Of a stretch of DNA of 36,691 nt, positions 24,113 to 32,371 are shown in pieces (position 1 is the first letter of the stretch; each line of letters opens with the position of its first letter). The position numbers and the translations under genes are program-made. Below the pieces are notes generated by a model. That model was not told the origin of the DNA. It saw only the letters and a list, made by a program, of their open reading frames with translations, and ran no database searches. This stretch comes from Acidobacteriota bacterium (GTDB taxonomy: Bacteria; Acidobacteriota; Terriglobia; Acidiferrales; UBA7541): contig QHZD01000050.1 in NCBI GenBank assembly GCA_003225315.1, positions 1 through 36,691 of the forward strand. Direction: 5' to 3'.

Positions 24113-26077
24113 CTAAGGATGGACGCGCGCCGCCCATCCACCTCCGGGCGCCAATTTAATTTTTAGTTTCGTGGATTTGTTGACTTGCACGCTTATTTTC
24201 TTGTAGTCGGAGGCCATCCGGTTAGCGTTCGTACCGTCCTGATAGGCGTCGATCGAGAAATTGCCGTCAGGCAAAAAGGAAAAATCAACTTCCAGTTCGC
24301 GCGCCGTCCAATCGGTCATCGCGCCCACGTACCAGTCGCTGCCGTTCCTGCGCGCCACTAAAACGTATTCGGCGATACGGCCATCCAGGACTTTCGTGTC
24401 ATCCCACACGGAGGGAACGGGACCGAGAAACTCCATAGCTTCCTGCTCGCGCAAATAATTTGATGGGCTGTCCGAGAGCATCTGCAAGGGGCTTTCGAAG
24501 ACCACGTACATGGCAAGCTGGTGGCAGCGCGTGCCCAGCGCCATCGGCTGCTGGTGGATTGGAGCAAAAGTGGTTCTGGTCGCGTTGCGCATCGCGCCTG
24601 GAGTGTAGTCCATGGGACCAAGGAACATTCTCGTGAATGGAAGCGTGACGTTGTGTTTCGGTTCGGAGTCCGCGCTCCACTTGCTCCACTCCATTCCGCG
24701 GACGCCTTCGCCGCTGATCATGTTGGGCCACGTGCGGGTCATGGTGACTTGCTTTTGCCCGCCGTGAAAATCGACGAGCATCTTGCGCTTCGCGGTTTCG
24801 CTGCACACCTTATAGTAGAAATTGATCAGCTTCTGATCGTCGCGCTGCATGAAATCGACCTTGATTCCTTTGATGCCCCACTTCGCGTATTGATCGAGCG
24901 CGGGAAGCAGCTGATCGTCGAGCGATTTCCAAATGACCCAAAGAATGACGCCTACGTTTTTTTCTTTGGCGTACGCCGTCAATTCCTCCATATTTATTTC
25001 CGGAACGACTTCCAGAACGTTTCCAAGCTTGTACCAGCCTTCGTCCAGAATGATGTACTGGAGACCGTACTTCGCAGCGAAGTCAATGTAGTACTTGTAA
25101 GTCTGCGTGTTAATTCCGGCCTTGAAATCCACGCCGTAAATATTGTTGAAGTTCCACCAGTCCCACGCGACTTTTCCCGGCTTGATCCAGGAAGTGTCCT
25201 GCAATTGCGAGGGCTTGGCCAAGAGCCACACCAGCTGATTGGTCAGCAGGTCGCCGTCTCTTTCAACGATGCCCACCAGCCGCCAAGGAAAAGTGCGCGT
25301 TCCCGAAGTGACGGCGATGTAGTCGGCGGCTTCGGCGACGCGGAAGTCGCGGTCTTTCTCCAGTTTTTCTTTCAGCGGATAATGCGGAAATGTTCCGACA
25401 AGTGCAGGGCCGTTCGTGCCGTGAAGCCACATCCCGGGATAATCTTCCACATCGGATTCGGCGATCGCTAGTTTGGCGCCTTCGCCCGCATCCACAACCG
25501 CGGGCATGGTTGCGATGAAAGCCGGATCGATTTCCTTCAGACGCTGGGGAACATATTTCCGTTCATTGTGGGAAAATATGCTGTCTTCCTGCGGATAAAA
25601 GACGGTGGCATCTCCCGGGAAATTGAATTTCACTTCCTCGCCGTAAATTCTCACTTGCTGCTGAGGAAGCGACGTTTCGAACCGGTAGGCTGCGCCTTCG
25701 TTGTAGGCGCGAAAGACGACGGCGTAGCCGCCATCCATTTCGATACGCACTTCATTGTAATTCTCACGAATCTTTGCGAACTTTTGATGAACGGCGGGTT
25801 CAACCGTTTGGTCGTAGCTGCGTTTTTTGGAGGAGCGGACTTTCGGGTCCACGCCCAGAGTCTTGTGGTCAACATCGAGAGAAAGAGTGCAATCCTGGAG
25901 CAAGGCGCGGCCCTTTAGGAGCACGTCGTAGCGGACTGCCGGAACGGTGCGGATTCGAATCTCGATGCGGTTATCGGGAGAGCGCAGATCGAAGCTCGAT
26001 TGAGCGGGAGCCGAAGTGGCGGTGGCCAGGATGGCAGCGAGCAGGGTCAGAAGAGAATTGTGTGTTCGAATACTCAT
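24113..26077 (-). CDS. Glycoside hydrolase family 97 protein (alpha-galactosidase or alpha-glucosidase)
   Basis: A 654-residue exported protein (signal peptide LLTLLAAILATATSAPAQS) with the three-part GH97 architecture. An N-terminal beta-sandwich (FDLRSPDNRIEIRI onward) is followed by a (beta/alpha)8 barrel (WDWWNFNNIYGVDFKAGI, YIILDEGWYKLGN, GVILWVIWKSLDDQ, GIKGIKVDFMQRDDQ) and a C-terminal beta domain. GH97 enzymes hydrolyse alpha-glucosides or alpha-galactosides in the periplasm. The KVDFMQRDD segment places an Asp where the retaining, alpha-galactosidase-like members have their nucleophile, whereas inverting SusB-type members lack it; I therefore lean to a retaining enzyme. ATG 26077 has GAGGAG upstream, and a longer frame to 26248 crosses the promoter. 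A LacI-type operator overlaps its predicted -35. Confidence 0.9.
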   Translation of the reverse strand: MSIRTHNSLLTLLAAILATATSAPAQSSFDLRSPDNRIEIRIRTVPAVRYDVLLKGRALLQDCTLSLDVDHKTLGVDPKVRSSKKRSYDQTVEPAVHQKFAKIRENYNEVRIEMDGGYAVVFRAYNEGAAYRFETSLPQQQVRIYGEEVKFNFPGDATVFYPQEDSIFSHNERKYVPQRLKEIDPAFIATMPAVVDAGEGAKLAIAESDVEDYPGMWLHGTNGPALVGTFPHYPLKEKLEKDRDFRVAEAADYIAVTSGTRTFPWRLVGIVERDGDLLTNQLVWLLAKPSQLQDTSWIKPGKVAWDWWNFNNIYGVDFKAGINTQTYKYYIDFAAKYGLQYIILDEGWYKLGNVLEVVPEINMEELTAYAKEKNVGVILWVIWKSLDDQLLPALDQYAKWGIKGIKVDFMQRDDQKLINFYYKVCSETAKRKMLVDFHGGQKQVTMTRTWPNMISGEGVRGMEWSKWSADSEPKHNVTLPFTRMFLGPMDYTPGAMRNATRTTFAPIHQQPMALGTRCHQLAMYVVFESPLQMLSDSPSNYLREQEAMEFLGPVPSVWDDTKVLDGRIAEYVLVARRNGSDWYVGAMTDWTARELEVDFSFLPDGNFSIDAYQDGTNANRMASDYKKISVQVNKSTKLKIKLAPGGGWAARVHP

Positions 26078-26138
26078 AAGGCGGACTCCTCTTCGACAGA
26101 AGGGATGTGATTCCCTTGCCCCGCGGGCATGTCGCGCC

Positions 26139-26167
26139 ACTCTACTTTTTGGAGAGACTTTTGTAAA
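26139..26167 (-). promoter_or_regulatory. Promoter of the GH97 gene
   Basis: On the minus strand, TTTACA (26167-26162) and TAGAGT (26144-26139) are separated by 17 bases, a moderate sigma70 match. It gives a leader of about 55 bases before ATG 26077. The -35 is covered by the AAGCGCTT operator. Confidence 0.5.
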
Positions 26168-26176
26168 GCGCTTAAC
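26163..26176. promoter_or_regulatory. LacI-family-type operator at the GH97 promoter
   Basis: GTAAAGCGCTTAAC is symmetric at 6 of 7 pairs around a central CG, the usual form of LacI-family operators. It overlaps the predicted -35 of GH97, so repression by steric block is expected. The same AAGCGCTT core occurs twice in front of the second TonB receptor. Confidence 0.55.
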
Positions 26177-26204
26177 CTTGCGGACCTGGTGTGATCCCGT
26201 TAAC

Positions 26205-26815
26205 TCAGGGCTGGCGTGACGTAAAATCCAGCAACAGGGAAAGGACAACCTGCTGCTCGGTATCGGTTAGAAACCGCTCGATTACGCGCGATGTGACCAT
26301 GAATTTAGCAATTGTGGACATTTCGATCAGAGCGATGATTTCCTGCTCCTAGTAGTTTGGCGCCAAGTCGTCGCCCTTGAACTGCCGTTTCATTTGGTCC
26401 ATGCCCATGTGAATGGCGCTGTGCATGAAGTTCATGATGCGGAGATATAGCGACTTGAAATCGCCGCCCAAATGGAAATGATTGTCGACTTTCTCGGGTG
26501 CGTGAAGAACTTTATCCTGAATCTGTCCGTGCACATCTCTTCAATGACTTGACGGTCCCCCATAGCGATCAGGTGGACGCGCACGAGCGTCTCAAACACG
26601 GGACGGAGAAGCGAAAAAGCGCCCGCAGGAAAATTGTCACGAAAAAGCGTCAGAAGGGAATTGTGCACGCTCGCGTTGATAGCCCATTGGCTGGCAAGCA
26701 TCCAATCCGCGACAGTTTTGATAGGGAGTCCACTAGGACGCGCGACCAGATCATCGAGTTTGTTCGCCGACTCAGATGAGACGCGCAAGGCTTCCGCCAC
26801 GGAGTTCGAGAGCAT
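26205..26815 (-). pseudogene. Broken gene for an unknown protein of about 203 residues
   Basis: The reading frame from ATG 26815 encodes a plausible protein (MLSNSVAEALRVSSES through VIEEMCTDR). It then must shift frame around 26480-26535 to continue as KVLHAPEKVDNHFHLGGDF through DDLAPNY. That frame meets an amber stop (26351-26349) and runs on as EQEIIALIEM through LDFTSRQP to TGA at 26207-26205. A shift of one lost or two gained bases plus one nonsense codon are needed to explain it. I recall intact proteins of this type in related genomes, but cannot name the family. The remnant lies between the GlcG-like gene and GH97, whose operator begins 28 bases beyond its stop. Confidence 0.65.
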
Positions 26816-26850
26816 GTCATATTTTCAATCCCGGAGGAATTCTGCGTCCA

Positions 26851-27315
26851 TTATTTTTTGAAGAGGGCGTCGAGAGCAGCTTGGGCGATGGCCTCGTCGA
26901 TCTCGGATTTGGCACCGCTGGCGGCGATACCGCCGATGGTCTGGCCATCGATCTGGATGGGCAGGCCGCCCTGATTGGGAAAGTAGTCAGGAAAAGCCAA
27001 GGCTTCCACGTTGCCCTTTTTCACGTTGTCAGCGGCGTCTTTCGAGGAACTCCTGTAGAAGGCCGCGTGCCGGGCCTTCTTCTGCGCCCACACGATGGTA
27101 TTGAGGGAGGCGGCATCGGCTTTTTGGAGGAAAAGCAGATTGCCGCTTTCGTCCACGATGCAAATGGTGACTTCGACGTGGCGTTTCTGGGCCTCCGCCT
27201 CGGCGGCGGCGACCATGGTCTTGATGGCCGCCAGGTTCAGGTATTTTTTGGAGGGCAGGTCGGCGGAACAGACTGCCAGGGAAAAAGCGAGCGTGGCAAA
27301 AAGTAGTTTGAGCAT
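26851..27315 (-). CDS. Exported GlcG/HbpS-family protein
   Basis: A 154-residue protein with a signal peptide (LLFATLAFSLAVCSA) and the complete GlcG/HbpS (heme-degrading-type) domain. Typical segments are LAAIKTMVAAAEAEAQKRHVEVTICIVDESGNLLFLQKADAAS, KKARHAAFYR, GNVEALAFPDYFPNQGGLPIQIDGQTIGGIAASGA and DEAIAQAALDAL. Members bind heme or small molecules, or have no known role. The Cys in LAVCSA is not in a good lipobox, so ordinary signal peptidase cleavage is more likely. ATG 27315 is chosen because the signal peptide begins there; the longer frame to 27486 has no such support. Confidence 0.87.
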   Translation of the reverse strand: MLKLLFATLAFSLAVCSADLPSKKYLNLAAIKTMVAAAEAEAQKRHVEVTICIVDESGNLLFLQKADAASLNTIVWAQKKARHAAFYRSSSKDAADNVKKGNVEALAFPDYFPNQGGLPIQIDGQTIGGIAASGAKSEIDEAIAQAALDALFKK

Positions 27316-27458
27316 GGGCAGGATGCTACCCCTTGCCTTTTGATTTTTCCAGATGGATTTGCCTCTGAGAAACGGAGCATGAAACAGAGAAACGGTCCGT
27401 TTCCAGCTTACGGTGAAAACTGAGGCGGTATCGTGACTCGCGCACGAGCGCGGACTTT

Positions 27459-27752
27459 CTAGGTAAACCGGCGCCACGGTGGCCAAGGGTCGGGGTCAGG
27501 TTGGAAGTCCGCGTCAAGGATTTTGTCGCCTTCGGCTGGTGGAGCGAGCACGTCGCGCGCCAGGGTTGCGTCTTCCTCGCGCACCAGAATTTGAAACCCT
27601 GCGCCGGACCACGCAAGGTGTTCACGCATTCCTCCCGCCGTGTCAGCCTTGATCATTGTCTGGATGTCAGCATCTTCGAGCGCGCCCTTCGCCAAGTCCG
27701 CCTCAGGGCGGCTACCGTACGACCGGACAACAACGAGCTTAGCGTGCTGCAT
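27459..27752 (-). CDS. DUF2007-like putative signal-transducing protein
   Basis: A 97-residue protein resembling the DUF2007 family: LVVVRSYGSRPEADLAKGALEDADIQTMIKAD, then FQILVREEDATLARDVL. This is a small ferredoxin-like alpha/beta fold seen also in PII-like and ACT-like sensors. The C-terminus is Pro-, Asp- and Trp-rich (DPDPWPPWRRF). ATG 27752 lies only six bases after a TATAAT box, with no ribosome-binding site, so the mRNA is probably leaderless. The longer frame to 27926 would run through the divergent promoter. Function unknown. Confidence 0.75.
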   Translation of the reverse strand: MQHAKLVVVRSYGSRPEADLAKGALEDADIQTMIKADTAGGMREHLAWSGAGFQILVREEDATLARDVLAPPAEGDKILDADFQPDPDPWPPWRRFT

Positions 27753-27758
27753 AGCAAT

Positions 27759-27764
27759 ATTATA
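27759..27764 (-). promoter_or_regulatory. -10 box giving a leaderless DUF2007-like transcript
   Basis: TATAAT on the minus strand ends six bases before ATG 27752, so transcription should start at or next to the start codon. The -35 is weak. Confidence 0.5.
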
Positions 27765-27832
27765 TGCCAGGCCAAGCTGGGTGCTGGCTTGGCCACCCTC
27801 TCCGCTACTTCCCGGTTGGCGGATTTCCGATT

Positions 27833-27838
27833 TATAAT
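27833..27838 (+). promoter_or_regulatory. -10 box giving a leaderless transcript on the plus strand
   Basis: TATAAT (27833-27838) ends seven bases before ATG 27846 with no ribosome-binding site between them. It mirrors the arrangement of the divergent DUF2007-like gene. No clear -35 is seen. Confidence 0.5.
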
Positions 27839-27845
27839 CTGTTTC

Positions 27846-28211
27846 ATGGCGAATCCCAATCCACTGGCAGGCGTCGTTCCGCAGGTCGTCCATCCAGTGA
27901 ACGACGGCGAAACCACTGTTTCCCAATATGTTGAAAAGATCGAAGGCGAAGTCGCACTCGATACCTACGTTAAGGCGCAGACGTCCGCACCCGAAGTTGG
28001 GAAGCGGATCACTGAATTGGAGAATTGCCTGCAGCGCCTTGCCAGTGCCGTCTTGACTTCAAGCGACGTTGACAGACATCAGGAATTACGCGATGCCGCC
28101 GAGGAAGCAAAACTGGTTCTAAAGAATCGACTCGAGGTCGACGAAAGCAAACATCGATTCCACAGTGAATTGGGAGTATTTAAGGACGAATTGCGAATTA
28201 TCAAGGACTAA
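27846..28211 (+). CDS. Hypothetical coiled-coil protein
   Basis: A 121-residue soluble protein with a Pro/Val-rich N-terminus (MANPNPLAGVVPQVV) and a helical, charged remainder (GKRITELENCLQRLAS, RHQELRDAAEEAKLVLKNRL) that looks like a coiled-coil hairpin. No known domain is recognised. The ATG is supported by a TATAAT box at leaderless distance; the frame extending back to 27501 is overlapped by the divergent gene. It stands alone between divergent and convergent neighbours. Confidence 0.6.
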   Translation: MANPNPLAGVVPQVVHPVNDGETTVSQYVEKIEGEVALDTYVKAQTSAPEVGKRITELENCLQRLASAVLTSSDVDRHQELRDAAEEAKLVLKNRLEVDESKHRFHSELGVFKDELRIIKD

Positions 28212-28302
28212 CTTGGCCTGACTCTGACCCGCGCGTCTTTCTTCCTGCCTCCGGAACATGAATTCATAAAGAATCTGGCGGTGAATTAAAAATCTTGCGG
28301 CG

Positions 28303-29508
28303 CTAGCTCGCCCAGCTTAAGAGCTGCTCCAAGCTGGCGGAGGTATTTGATACGGTGCCGCGCGGCAAAGAAGGCCCGATGGCGACGGCTTCGTTGTGCC
28401 CTTCGAACCACACCAGGAACGAAGATTGATCGGCTCCGGTGAGGCGCTGGAGGTTCAACCAGTTGTAGTAGGCGCCCATGTCCGCATCCATCAAGGAGCC
28501 GAGAGGATCAAGCTCCGCAACATCGCGACTGGTGGAGAGCATCTCGTTCATGGGCTTCTGGCGTTGACGTGGGGCGAAGCGAACCAGCAAGGTGAGCGGT
28601 TGGGCGCGCCGCAGGGCTTCGCGAGCGGTCCACTGCGCGAAGGTAGTGCTGAAAATCTGTGTACCGGAGCCTTCGGTAAGCATTTTGACCTGGAAGCGAT
28701 CCAGCACGAGGTTGCCAGCTTTGCCCAGGCCGAGATCCGCGGGACGAAGCTGTGCGAGATGCGTGCGGAGAGCTTCCGGTCCCATGCCGGGGCGTTGGAT
28801 TTCCGCACGAATTTTGGCGGACAAAGCGGCGCGGACGGGTTCGAGGGCGTGGTAGGAGACACAAGTGAGCGCGGGATCGTGAGCCGCGGCTTGGCCGCCA
28901 TCGATGTACCAGTGAGCGTAAGGAAGAGGATGCGCTTTGGCACGGGCGGCGATCACGTTCAGCAAAAGTTCGAGGCCGTTCTCCGGCTTGACACCGCTGA
29001 AATAGGCACCGTGCGAGCGGAGTTTGCGAAAGAGAGGCTCGTCATGGGCGGTGACTCCCTGGCCGATGACGGTGATTCCGAGGCGCGGCACGGGAGGCAG
29101 CTCCGCCGGCACAACCGCGCGCAAACGATCGGCGTAGGCGACCGCGGCGATTCGAAAGGCGTCGAGTTGGTGAGTGGTCCAGAGATGCGACGAGAGTTGT
29201 TCGACGAATTGAGAGGGAGCATTCACCCAATCGGAATTCTCAAGCTGGAAGGAAAGGCGGATTTGCGCGAAGCCTTGCAGCCAGTCCTTGATTTGTTCGG
29301 AAGAAAGCGAATTCAGGTTGGCGAGTTCTTTTTCCAGGGCGCGGCGCTCGGCGGGAAACTTGAAATCGTATTCGATAACTTCCCGCAACAGGCTCGGCAA
29401 GAAGCTCAACGGCAGGCGTCGCAGCGAGGCAACGTACTCGGTGACCAGTTTTCTGGCCTCCGGCGGATAGCCATTGAACTGCTCCGGTTTGAGTTCGGAT
29501 GGAAGCAT
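28303..29508 (-). CDS. Large hypothetical protein coupled to the Tat-exported phosphatase-like gene
   Basis: A 401-residue soluble protein without signal peptide. Its N-terminal third is helical (YPPEARKLVTEYVASLRRLPLSFLPSLLREVIEYDF). The middle has alpha/beta-like stretches (RLGITVIGQGVTAHDEPLFRKLRSHGAYFSGV, YAHWYIDGGQAAAHDPAL), and a motif near the end reads DPLGSLMDADMGAYYNWLNLQRL. I do not recognise a family; I suspect a lineage-restricted acidobacterial protein. Its ATG is only four bases after the stop of the alkaline-phosphatase-fold gene, so expression is coupled. A 422-residue frame on the other strand is a shadow. The tail (FLVWFEGHNEAVAIGPSLP) may be a beta edge. Confidence 0.75.
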   Translation of the reverse strand: MLPSELKPEQFNGYPPEARKLVTEYVASLRRLPLSFLPSLLREVIEYDFKFPAERRALEKELANLNSLSSEQIKDWLQGFAQIRLSFQLENSDWVNAPSQFVEQLSSHLWTTHQLDAFRIAAVAYADRLRAVVPAELPPVPRLGITVIGQGVTAHDEPLFRKLRSHGAYFSGVKPENGLELLLNVIAARAKAHPLPYAHWYIDGGQAAAHDPALTCVSYHALEPVRAALSAKIRAEIQRPGMGPEALRTHLAQLRPADLGLGKAGNLVLDRFQVKMLTEGSGTQIFSTTFAQWTAREALRRAQPLTLLVRFAPRQRQKPMNEMLSTSRDVAELDPLGSLMDADMGAYYNWLNLQRLTGADQSSFLVWFEGHNEAVAIGPSLPRGTVSNTSASLEQLLSWAS

Positions 29509-29512
29509 AGAT

Positions 29513-30721
29513 TTACAAAAGTTCCGGTATCGGCTTGCCTTGCGCGAGCGAAGCGGAAAACCCCAACATGGAGCCGAGAGTTGGAACGAGATCGGTGGAC
29601 TCCATCGGGCGGTCGAAAACCACGCCCTCGCGAACGCCAGCGCCCAAGGCCATCATCCAGGTAGTGCGGGAGACGGCATCGCCGGTGCGATGATGCTGGA
29701 ATCCGTTGCCGCCGGAATCGTCGTCCGAGTCGCGGCCAAAGTCCGGCAGAATGAAAAGAGTTGTCTTGCCTGCGTACTCCGGGTCGCTCTGGATCGCTTT
29801 CCAGATGTCGGCGCAGAGACGATCGGTGCGGCGGATGCCGTCAATGTAAAGGGAGTAGGCGCCGGCGTGCGCGATATCGATATCGTGCATGGTGATCCAG
29901 AGAAGGCTCGGGGCTTGCTGCCGCATAAGCTGACGAACAATGTAGACGGAGAGCTCGTCGGGACTGGACAATGCGAGGGCGTGGGTCTTGAAGTCGTCGA
30001 CGGAGAGCTTCAGCATCATTCCTAATTGCTGCAATTCAAATTCGCTGCCGCCAAGTTCCGGAGTGTAGAAAGGCGTCTCGTAGTTGTCGCGGAGAAGGTG
30101 TTCGTAGTCCGGGCCGCCGCCGGAAGTTGCCGCGGTCAGGAGATGCTTGGGCAGAATTACTTTTGCTCCCAATCCCGGACCATAGGAACGATGGCTGCTT
30201 TCTCCAATGCGATTGAACCCGTTACTGGGAGCGACGACCCAGGCATCGGAGGCGGGACGTTTCAAGTCCTTACGGAAATATTCGAAGACGGTCGGATGCT
30301 CCGGGGGAAGGGAAGCAAAGTTGTTGATGGTTTCATAGACGCCAGTCGCCAGGCTGGCGGTCGCGACGTAATGGCCCAGGATTCCGCGGTTCACCACCTG
30401 CGTGAAGAAGGCGGACTGGGGGATGAGTTCGCGCATCAAGTGAGGAATGTTTTCCTGGCCTTCGGGAGCGAAGGTTTCCTGGTCGCGTGCACCACCGCCA
30501 AAGGTAATCACGACCACTTTGCGCTTGCTGGAAGGGATGCCCGTTCGAGCGATCAGACGGGAGGGCAGAAGGGAACTGCCCAATGCAATTCCCGCTGTGC
30601 TACGCAAAAATTCGCGGCGGGACCAGGCGAGATGGCGCGCGAGTTCCTGAGGAGTGGATGCTTTTACGGCGGCCAGGCGAGCCCGGTCCCCTGCGCTTCG
30701 CGATGAAGAATCGAAACTCAT
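29513..30721 (-). CDS. Tat-exported alkaline-phosphatase-superfamily protein
   Basis: A 402-residue protein with a twin-arginine motif (WSRREFLRSTAGIALGSSLL) after a 30-residue N-terminal extension. It then shows alkaline-phosphatase/sulfatase-fold features: VVVITFGGGARDQETF, NIPHLMREL, GHYVATASLATG, LLWITMHDIDIAHAG, LFILPDFGRDSDDD and FQHHRTGD (metal-type Asp and His). It resembles exported DUF1501 or phosphatase-like proteins. The usual Ser/Thr/Cys nucleophile position is not clear, so catalytic activity is open. ATG 30721 is preferred; the longer frame begins at a TTG. It lies after a TPR gene (111 bases) and four bases before an unknown gene. Confidence 0.8.
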   Translation of the reverse strand: MSFDSSSRSAGDRARLAAVKASTPQELARHLAWSRREFLRSTAGIALGSSLLPSRLIARTGIPSSKRKVVVITFGGGARDQETFAPEGQENIPHLMRELIPQSAFFTQVVNRGILGHYVATASLATGVYETINNFASLPPEHPTVFEYFRKDLKRPASDAWVVAPSNGFNRIGESSHRSYGPGLGAKVILPKHLLTAATSGGGPDYEHLLRDNYETPFYTPELGGSEFELQQLGMMLKLSVDDFKTHALALSSPDELSVYIVRQLMRQQAPSLLWITMHDIDIAHAGAYSLYIDGIRRTDRLCADIWKAIQSDPEYAGKTTLFILPDFGRDSDDDSGGNGFQHHRTGDAVSRTTWMMALGAGVREGVVFDRPMESTDLVPTLGSMLGFSASLAQGKPIPELL

Positions 30722-30832
30722 TCCATTGAACCGCTTTCCGTAAAAACTACGACGCGGCCGAACGAGTGTCAAGACATCCGGCGTCGCCGCAAAGCTTTTT
30801 CTTCATGCCCTTGCCGCGAAAGCCGGAGGGAA

Positions 30833-32248
30833 TCACGGTTTCGCAGTGGGGGAATCCTTAGCCGAATAAACAAACTGCCGAATTTCGGCGCGTTGCTTGT
30901 CCAGGTCGGCGAGGTGCTGTTCGCGGAGCCGCTGATAGACCTGAAACTGCTGCTGGGCGCGATCCTTTTCGCCAGTGCGGACATAAGCCTGGCCGAGACG
31001 ATAGTAAGCGTCGGCAAGATCGGAATTGAGCTCAAGGGCCCGGATATATTGCGGGATGGCTTGCGTATATTTATTTTGGTCAGAGTAAAGATTGCCCAGT
31101 TGCAGGTGCGCTTCCGCAAGCTTGGGGTCGAGCGCCAGCGATTTGTTCAGCAAGGATTCGATTTGGCGAAGATCCAAGCTGGGATCCTGGGCGCGTTTGC
31201 CCTTCCATAAACCCATTGCGTAGTAGTAGAGGGCGCGCGCGTTCTTGGGCTGAAGCTCCGCGAAACGGCGAAAGCGCTCGATGACGTCGTCGGCCTGGCT
31301 CGGCGAACTGTCGTAAGCCTTGGAAAGAAAAAGATAGCAGCCGGGATCGGCGGGATTGAGATCGGCAGCACGCAAAAGCGATTTGACGGCGTCGTCATAG
31401 TTGCCACGGGCATAAAGAGCCATTCCGAGGCCGATCATCAGGCGCTGCGAGGCGGGATAGCGCGCGGAAGCCTGCTGGAAAACCTCGACAGCAGGGCCAA
31501 GAGTGCGATGGAGAAGGAGTTCGCCGCCCCAGTCAAAGAGATTGCTCTCACTGGGATCCATGTGGGCGGCGGTTTCGTATTCGTTTTCAGCAACAACGAA
31601 CTTGTCGTCTTTTTCTTCCAATTCGCCCAGGAGGTTGTGCAATTCCGCGGTGTTCTTTTGCTTCAGAAGGTTCCGGATCAGTTGCCGGGCATCCGCGAGC
31701 CGGCCGATTCGAAGGTAAGCCAGAGACAAGTCGTAGCCGTTATCGTAGGAGGAAGGATTGATTTGCTGAGCCTTTTCGAGAAAGGGCGCGGCGTCGGCGA
31801 TTTTGCCAGAGCGAACATAGGCCTCGCCCAGATTGTGGTTGGTGTCGAAGTTGCGCGGGTCGAGATCCACGGCCTTCTTGAACTGTTCGGTGGCGAGATC
31901 GAGTTTCCCCAGACGCGCGAGATTGGCGGCAAGATTGGTTCTGGCGGGGGCAGAATTGGCCTTCAGGTGCACAGCCTTCTGGAGATGCTGCGTGGCTCTA
32001 GCGTCCTGCGATTGCGCGGAATAGACCAATCCCAGGAGTTCCTGAACTTCAAAGCTTTCTGGAGCTTCGCGCACTAGGTTCTCCAGCTTTGCGGCGGCTT
32101 CGGAGTAACGGCCCGAGTCATATTCAGCTACGGCGGCCTGGAACTCGCGATCCAAATCCCGGCTCTGCGGCGGGCTGGCAGCTGCCGTTGCCGAAAGGCA
32201 TGCCACGAGGGCCAAAGAGACTGAACAGATCAACCAGTTTCGGATCAT
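30833..32248 (-). CDS. Exported tetratricopeptide repeat protein
   Basis: A 471-residue exported protein. A signal peptide (WLICSVSLALVACLSATAAAS) is followed by about ten TPR units across the whole chain. Examples are AVAEYDSGRYSEAAAKLENLVREAPES, HLKANSAPARTNLAANLARLGKLDLATEQFKKAVDLDP, NHNLGEAYVRSGKIADAAPFLEKAQQINP, and near the C-terminus AEAHLQLGNLYSDQNKYTQAIPQYIRALELN. TPR arrays hold protein complexes together, here in the periplasm or cell envelope. It precedes the phosphatase-like and unknown genes on the same strand and probably works with them. ATG 32248 is preferred, with a GTG one codon earlier also possible. Confidence 0.88.
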   Translation of the reverse strand: MIRNWLICSVSLALVACLSATAAASPPQSRDLDREFQAAVAEYDSGRYSEAAAKLENLVREAPESFEVQELLGLVYSAQSQDARATQHLQKAVHLKANSAPARTNLAANLARLGKLDLATEQFKKAVDLDPRNFDTNHNLGEAYVRSGKIADAAPFLEKAQQINPSSYDNGYDLSLAYLRIGRLADARQLIRNLLKQKNTAELHNLLGELEEKDDKFVVAENEYETAAHMDPSESNLFDWGGELLLHRTLGPAVEVFQQASARYPASQRLMIGLGMALYARGNYDDAVKSLLRAADLNPADPGCYLFLSKAYDSSPSQADDVIERFRRFAELQPKNARALYYYAMGLWKGKRAQDPSLDLRQIESLLNKSLALDPKLAEAHLQLGNLYSDQNKYTQAIPQYIRALELNSDLADAYYRLGQAYVRTGEKDRAQQQFQVYQRLREQHLADLDKQRAEIRQFVYSAKDSPTAKP

Positions 32249-32320
32249 CACGACATTGCAGATTACCACTGCGCCGTGGCGGGCGGGAGTAGGGATTCAG
32301 ATAAGAACCTGGAACAAAGA

Positions 32321-32347
32321 GGGCGCCTCGATCCGTTCGAGGCGCCC
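32321..32347 (-). terminator. Terminator of TonB receptor 2
   Basis: GGGCGCCTCGA (32321-32331) and TCGAGGCGCCC (32337-32347) form a perfect 11-bp stem with a 5-base loop. Read on the minus strand it is followed by TCTTTGTT. It lies 25 bases after the receptor stop codon. Confidence 0.75.
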
Positions 32348-32371
32348 ATCCTTGCGGGGTGTAACCTGGGT

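Noticed and set aside
28396-29664. A 422-codon open frame on the plus strand
   Set aside because: It is antisense to the 401-residue minus-strand gene, which has a start coupled to its neighbour and better amino-acid composition; G+C-rich codon use keeps the opposite frame open.
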